Part shown: in pieces, positions 59,126 through 64,000 of the stretch
Layout of the letters: every line of letters starts with the position of its first letter
Numbering within the stretch: position 1 is the first letter of the stretch
DNA from: Ligustrum vulgare
Taxonomy: Eukaryota; Streptophyta; Magnoliopsida; Lamiales; Oleaceae
Assembly (NCBI GenBank): GCA_963555705.1
Contig: OY743171.1
Coordinates: forward strand, 15,127,352 to 15,191,351
Direction: 5' to 3'
DNA length: 64,000 bases
Made by a program: the position numbers and the translations under genes
The notes under the pieces: model-generated
What the model saw: the letters and a program-made list of their open reading frames with translations, nothing else
What the model was told of the DNA's origin: nothing
The model's database searches: none

Positions 59126-61564
59126 CAATATCTATTACCTCAAACAACTTCACAAAATAGTATTAGTTCCATGAAGACATTATGCCATCACATTCATCCT
59201 ACACCTAAGAAGTGCAATGCACATGCTTACTACTAGTAATTGTTAAATGAAAAGTTCTTAAAGGTGTAATGCGTTGCGAGGCGTCGAGGTCGAGAATCAA
59301 GAATTAAAAGTTTTAGCGTATCAATGCAAACACTAGGCGTCATAATGTGTTTCGTATTTTTAATATTATTTCAATTATTTGAGACATTAAATAGATTTTT
59401 ATATAAAAAATATATTTTTTTTACATAAGAACTAAATATTCAGAAATATAAAATATATAACGGTAATATTATTTAATTTTAGAATTATTAAAGCAAAAAA
59501 ATATAGATTTAAGTTTGTTAATTTTATTTATTATACTATAATTACTTTCAAGCTTTTAAAATATTTTTAACCTATACAAAATAAGATAAAAATAATATTT
59601 AAATAACCTATTTGGGAAAGGAAAATCTAACAAGTAAATAAATGACAAATAAAAATAATTTAAAAAAAAGGAACAAAAGATTGTAATATAAATTAAAACA
59701 AAGTCTGATCGCCTATGCGGGTTTATTCGAGATTAGGCTGGATTAAACGCGCATACTCACGCCTATGTGCGAACCATACTATCTAATCTCGCCTAGGAGG
59801 TCAATGGAAAAAAATTTGACTGCCTTTTGACCGGCATACCCTTAATATGAGGCGTTTCATACGTGCCTCGCTCCTAGGTTTGCCTAGGCGGCACATTTTG
59901 TCGCCTTTCAAAACACTAGTTAAATGTACATTAATATATGGTTGCCAACCTAAAACCATACATGGAATAAGTTAGATTAGTCCCTCTTAACATCATAACA
60001 TGAAGTCATATTTAAGGATGAACACATTCTTTTTACATCTAAAATGTAGTCTTAACCAATGCGGACAGAGACAAATACAGAGCGAAGGTGAGTCCAAGTA
60101 CAAGTACAAGTCCAAATCAAGTCCTGATGTGAAGCATAGAGTACTGTGGGGAGAATTTTATTTGTATAGCGCATTTTATCAACTGCAATGGCATACTTAA
60201 TGGAACCGTCGATCGAGTTTGACCATGATTACAAAGAACACTGGTGAAGTGATAAGCTAGACCATTGGGGGTCGAGTTACAGTGTGTTCCTGAGTCAGTT
60301 ATTGCAGCCGTTCTGTTAAGAACCAAAAATAGAAACTTGAAATTGCACTTGGTGTTACTTACGGGGAGCTTCGACTTGTATTCTTATGTCAAGAAATGAA
60401 CTGATCTATTTTCTTATTGTCCTTTTTTTAGTTAATTTAGAAGACTTAATTTTCTTACTGTCCTAATTCTCGGTTGAACATTAATTGACATGTACACATT
60501 AGTGTTAATTACTGTCCTAGTTTTTGTCCCTGTTGCAGTGACATCCTGTGGTATACTTCAATAAAATTTGGGATACATTGTTTTAGGACAATGAAAAGAG
60601 CAAACAAAATTAATTTAAAGGGTAAAAAAGGGATCATTGTTTGGACTGAAAAAATTGAAGAAGAATGGAAACTGAGGAGAATGGATATGCTTTGGCTGCG
60701 TTTTGTTTCCTTAGATAGCAAAGTGTGTGTGTGTGTGTGTGTGTTTTTTTTTTTTAATTTAACCAGCAAGGTAGTAAACAATATATTTTACTTAAAATAT
60801 ATCTTTATCTTTATCTTTTTTTTTTTGAAATGATGCTTTATCTTTATTATTATTATTATTATTATAACAATAACAATAAAGTGGTCAAATATAACACTAC
60901 ATAGTTTCCCGCCTTTTTTAACTTTCCTAAAATGGAAATTCATGATTTATAGAGATTAAAAAAAAAAAAAAGTTGATTATCTATATATCAAAATTGCTTT
61001 TATCTAGATTCTAGAGAATATAAACGGTCATTTTGAAAATGGTTTTACTTCATTATTAGTTTTGTTATATATTCAACTATTAATTAGTTGGTATTTTCAA
61101 TATGTTTATAATTTGAAATTATGATGTAGAGTTTTAATTAATTATGTGTTATGCTAATAATAAAATAGTATTGAAAATAACGTAATTAAAAATGTATATT
61201 GTTTTAGAGAACTTATTATTAAAATAAAACAATATTAAAAAGCATATACAACATAATTACAAATGTGCATTATTTTACCAAATAATAAAACAGTATTAAA
61301 AATTTATATAACATAAATAGGGGTTTTCTTTTCTTTTGAAAAACTACTTTAGAACGTCTGCACTGCAAATGCCTACATAAAGAAGTCTTTCAAGATTTTG
61401 ATTAATGGTTTTTATATTTTGTAATCCTTTAACGACAATTATAAATGATTGTCGTCTTTTTTGTACAATTATTATCATTTTCTATGATCACATTTTTACA
61501 TTTTTTTTAAATTTCATATTTAATAAGTAATGATTTACATGTTTCGTACAACGCACGAGGACGA

Positions 61565-61626
<62 letters not shown>

Positions 61627-61742
61627 TACTTTAACAACGATTTTACTGACGTGATTATTTTATTTTTTTATTAATTATTCACGTGTGCACCAACTCATTA
61701 CTTCTGTTAAGTAATTTAACGGTATTATTAACTCAGAACGGA
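59126..61742. other. AT-rich gene-free tract (copy B)
   Basis: Collinear with 8834-11395 plus 17915-18012. It includes the possible hAT-type remnant (about 59239-59920), a (TG)n patch near 60722-60745, a short (TTA)n at 60845-60865 and (TG)n at 61572-61622. No gene. Confidence 0.65.
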
Positions 61743-61976
61743 GGAAATACATTAAAATACCCTAAAAAACTTACCAATTTTTAAAAATACCCTAACAATT
61801 TTATATCTTTTAAAAATAGCCTTAATCACTATAAAATACCACAAATATCCTTATATATCATATTTCAATTAAACCCATAAAAATTTAGAAAAGTTACAAC
61901 CTAGTCCTTGAAAATTTATTAATTTTGTTTATGATTTTATTTGATTTTTGTTCGCTCATAGTAGCACCCCTCACCT

Positions 61977-61988
61977 TGGTATCAGAGC
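61977..61988 (+). promoter_or_regulatory. Primer-binding site (initiator tRNA-Met)
   Basis: TGGTATCAGAGC, a perfect match to the tRNA-Met complement used by caulimovirids and by many LTR elements. It lies just four bases before the ATG of the first ORF. Confidence 0.8.
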
Positions 61989-61991
61989 CAT

Positions 61992-62276
61992 ATGGCAGAT
62001 CTAAAAGATAAATATTATATGACAAAAAATAAAAATGAATATATAATATATACATTAAGATTTATAATTATGTATACATTAATACTACCCGATAATTATA
62101 AAATAGAAATCTTGATCACTTTAAAAGATTTAGATAAAGATGTAAGAAGAGAAATATATGATCTAATAAATTTCGATATAATAAAAGAAGATTTTATTAT
62201 AAACAAAATATTAGATTTAATCCACAAAGATATACTAGAAGAGTTATATAAAGATTATAAAAATGGATTATCATAG
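61992..62276 (+). CDS. First small ORF of the caulimovirid-like sequence
   Basis: 94 codons, rich in Ile, Lys, Asp and Tyr and mostly helical in look. ATG 61992 follows the primer site directly. The TAG at 62274-62276 overlaps the next ORF, which starts at 62263. In badna-type viruses a small protein of unclear role sits at this place. No family-defining motif is visible. Intact here. Confidence 0.5.
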   Translation: MADLKDKYYMTKNKNEYIIYTLRFIIMYTLILPDNYKIEILITLKDLDKDVRREIYDLINFDIIKEDFIINKILDLIHKDILEELYKDYKNGLS

Positions 62277-62687
62277 AGCGGATCCTCAATTAATTAGATA
62301 TCTAGACATAGAAACAAATGCAAAATTAGATTTAATAGTAGAACAAAGAAGAAATTTAATTAACCAAATAAGAGAAGAAAGAAATATAAAACAACAAGAA
62401 AATTTAAGATTAAAATATTAGAGAAAAAGAGAGAATATTTTGATAAAATCTTAAAACAAATACCAAAAATTCAAACGATTTTAGAAGACAAAGAAAAAAC
62501 TAGAAAAGAAAAATATGATAAAACAAACACATTGGAAGACTATCTAAAATATTATAAAATATATCATAGAAAATCAACGATTGGATCAATAGAGGAATAT
62601 TGTGAATATCAAATAATGAATTATAAAGAAGCAAAATATGAAACAGGACTTATTCTAGAAATCGGACATATTAAAGGAAGAAATTAA
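62263..62687 (+). pseudogene. Second ORF of the caulimovirid-like sequence (frameshifted)
   Basis: ATG 62263 overlaps the first ORF by 14 bases. The frame reads 52 codons to a TAG at 62419-62421; a frame one base away is open across that point and continues to a TAA at 62685-62687, which shares a base with the next ATG (TAATG). A single frameshift between about 62380 and 62420 is the simplest reading. Lys/Glu-rich; no domain recognised. Confidence 0.45.
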
Positions 62688-63256
62688 TGACAGAATTTCC
62701 AGAAATAAAATTTGAAAAACAAATAATAGAAAATATAAGACTTCCAGTTGGATCTTATCAAATAAAAGGAGCTAATACAACTATGTTTCAACCATTAAGC
62801 TCATGGGGAGAATCTGATGGATTTCTTAACATGCAATTAAATTAGATAAGTGCATTTTTATGGCAAACATATAAAAACATATATTTACAAGATAAATTAG
62901 CTATCGAAGAACTACAACAATTAAATATACAGGACATGAATATCAAAGAAAAATTACAAAACATTCAAAATAAACTAACAATACAATTTAAAGAATTAAA
63001 AGAAATGATAGGAGAAGTTAAAAATATAGATGAAGAAATCTTAAAAGAATTTCAAAGAAAATCATGAGAATTAATTAATCAAGATAAAATTGGAATAATT
63101 ATAGAAAAAATAGATAGTTTAAATGAAAAAATAAGAAAAAATGAAAATGAAAAAATCATATCAATAAAAGAAAGAATCAAAAAGCTAGAAATAAAAATAG
63201 ATGATATGTATGACAGACTATTTAAGGTACAAAAAACTCAAAAACCAAGAATATAA
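62687..63256 (+). pseudogene. Third ORF, coiled-coil-rich (broken by two stops)
   Basis: From ATG 62687 one frame continues to a TAA at 63254-63256 with nonsense codons at 62843-62845 (TAG) and 63065-63067 (TGA). The downstream two-thirds has strong heptad-like Leu/Ile spacing, as in virion-associated or capsid-linked proteins of pararetroviruses. Assignment by layout only. Confidence 0.4.
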
Positions 63257-63257
63257 A

Positions 63258-63458
63258 ATGTCTATAAGTGAATATATTGAAGATCTAAAAATATTAATAA
63301 AAACATTAATAAGTGATGTACAAGAAGTAAAAAATGAATTAAAAGAAGTAAGAAATGATATAAATATACTAAAACTAGATATTAGAGAATTCAAAGAAAA
63401 TAATAAAAGCAAAGATAAGAAAATAGACAAAAAAACTCATAGAAAAAGAAATACTTAG
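63258..63458 (+). pseudogene. Fourth ORF, short coiled-coil protein
   Basis: ATG 63258 comes just after the previous stop. The frame is also open upstream from 63201. 66 codons, Lys/Glu/Ile-rich with regular hydrophobic spacing, then a TAG at 63456-63458; a different frame stays open past this point to about 63593, so a frameshift may have truncated it. A virion-associated-protein-like role is a guess. Confidence 0.35.
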
Positions 63459-63639
63459 AATAGGAAAGAAACATTTCGAACAAGAAAAAATTATAATAGA
63501 AGCAGGAAGTATGGATGATGAATTTAGAAGAACCATATTACCAAAAATACTAGAGGAAGAATTAGAATTACAAAAATCTATAGAAAAACTTTAGGAAAAT
63601 TAAAAGCTGAAGAAAAAATTGAAGAAAAACAAGACAAAA

Positions 63640-64000
63640 ATGAATGAAGAGTTAGATTTGCTTATAGAAAATTTTGACCAGTTAAGTATAGAAAATTTTG
63701 ATGAATACCAAGTTTTAATGAATACTGGAGGAGCACCTAACTCTGCTCCATAGGAACTTCTAAACAAGAATTACCAGATCCAGATGAAAGTTATGCACCC
63801 TTATATAGTAAACCACACCGGTAATATTATGATAGAATCAGAGATAGACAACCACCTAGAGGAAATAAATATAAAGATAGGTTTGAACCAAATGATAATT
63901 GTGATAAACATATTAATCATGGAGGAACAAAATTAGATTTAGATTGTAAAATAGACACTAAAAAGCCTTATTAACTTGGGCAGATTCAATGATACTATTC
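63640..64000 (+). pseudogene. Start of a larger ORF (possible polyprotein), broken
   Basis: ATG 63640 opens an acidic N-terminus of 37 codons, ending with a TAG at 63751-63753. Another frame then remains open with Pro- and Arg-rich sequence, and a further one-base shift near 63962 is suggested by the open frame ending the window. In badna-type viruses the large polyprotein begins at this point of the gene order. No catalytic domain is reached. Confidence 0.35.

Larger units (their letters stand above)
47221..61742 (+). repeat. Large segmental duplication, copy B
   Basis: Counterpart of 1-18012. Private insertions are 54128-57376 and 58382-58548; 52735-52852 is kept here but missing from copy A. 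The empty target of copy A's LTR element is ATTTT at 61657-61661. Confidence 0.95.
61743..64000 (+). mobile_element. Endogenous caulimovirid-like sequence (degraded, continues past the window)
   Basis: After the duplication edge comes about 230 bp of AT-rich leader, a tRNA-Met primer site, and then a chain of short A-rich ORFs with overlapping stop/start codons, as in badna/tungro-type plant pararetroviruses. No LTR-like repeat is visible. Codon composition (AAA, GAA, ATA-rich) differs sharply from the rest of the window. Several in-frame stops and frameshifts show it is a dead insertion. The RT/RNase H, which would settle the family, lies beyond the window. The alternative is the 5' part of an LTR element using the same primer, but the small ORFs do not look like gag. 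Confidence 0.55.

Noticed and set aside
61743..61990. LTR of a Ty3/gypsy element before the tRNA-Met site
   Set aside because: No repeat of this stretch or clear TG...CA bounded LTR is visible in the window and the following ORFs do not resemble gag; kept only as the stated alternative.
1..64000. tRNA, rRNA or snRNA genes
   Set aside because: No cloverleaf, A/B-box pair or conserved rRNA block was noticed by eye on either strand; the tRNA-like words found are primer-binding sites.

Overview
This is nuclear DNA of a flowering plant, most likely a eudicot. It is AT-rich, with long (AT)n, (GT)n and (TTA)n tracts, an intronless P-class PPR gene, plant gene relics with GT/AG-like splice borders, and layered transposons of plant type (SIRE-like Copia, L1-like LINE, CACTA, MITEs). 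The species cannot be named from the sequence. No rRNA, tRNA or CRISPR array was seen.

Layout. The window is built on one large direct duplication. Copy A runs from before base 1 to about 18012; copy B runs from about 47221 to 61742. Both carry the 3' part of the same SIRE-like Copia element (RNase H, a second ORF, long LTR), with the same ATAAG target-site duplication and the same 3' flank, so the element inserted before the duplication. Copy B retains the whole element (39303-52564), decayed by nonsense codons, frameshifts, a deletion and a 2.5 kb insertion in its 5' LTR. Later insertions differ between the copies, so each copy serves as the empty site of the other: a 497-bp Harbinger-like MITE (6912-7408, A only), a 6.5 kb LTR element (11396-17909, A only), a 3.2 kb TG...CA insertion (54128-57376, B only) and a 167-bp MITE (58382-58548, B only).

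The LTR element at 11396-17909 is the most unusual part. It lies on the minus strand, has 177-bp LTRs and an ATTTT target duplication, and shows no gag-pol. On the opposite strand it carries an ORF resembling the cysteine-rich nucleic-acid-binding protein of carla/viti/allexi-type plant RNA viruses (14030-14410) and a complete intronless LOG-type cytokinin-activating enzyme (14782-15486). On both sides of these ORFs lie many small hairpins whose loops are nearly constant (CTTCTGG-like) while their stems change in a complementary way.

From 18.0 to 31 kb there is an intact PPR gene whose last codons overlap a CDT1 relic, then a BOI-type RING E3 ligase exon relic, a degraded LINE, an ARM/importin-like exon relic and a CACTA terminus. 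From 31 to 39 kb the DNA is mostly non-coding: a GC-rich foldback, a third diverged copy of a repeat module holding a Helitron-helicase-like fragment, a miRNA-like foldback and a fragment of an unidentified host gene. The window ends (about 61743-64000) in a degraded A-rich sequence that looks like an endogenous caulimovirid: a tRNA-Met primer site, then a chain of short overlapping ORFs. Apart from the PPR gene and possibly the captured LOG and viral-type ORFs, nothing in the window looks functional.
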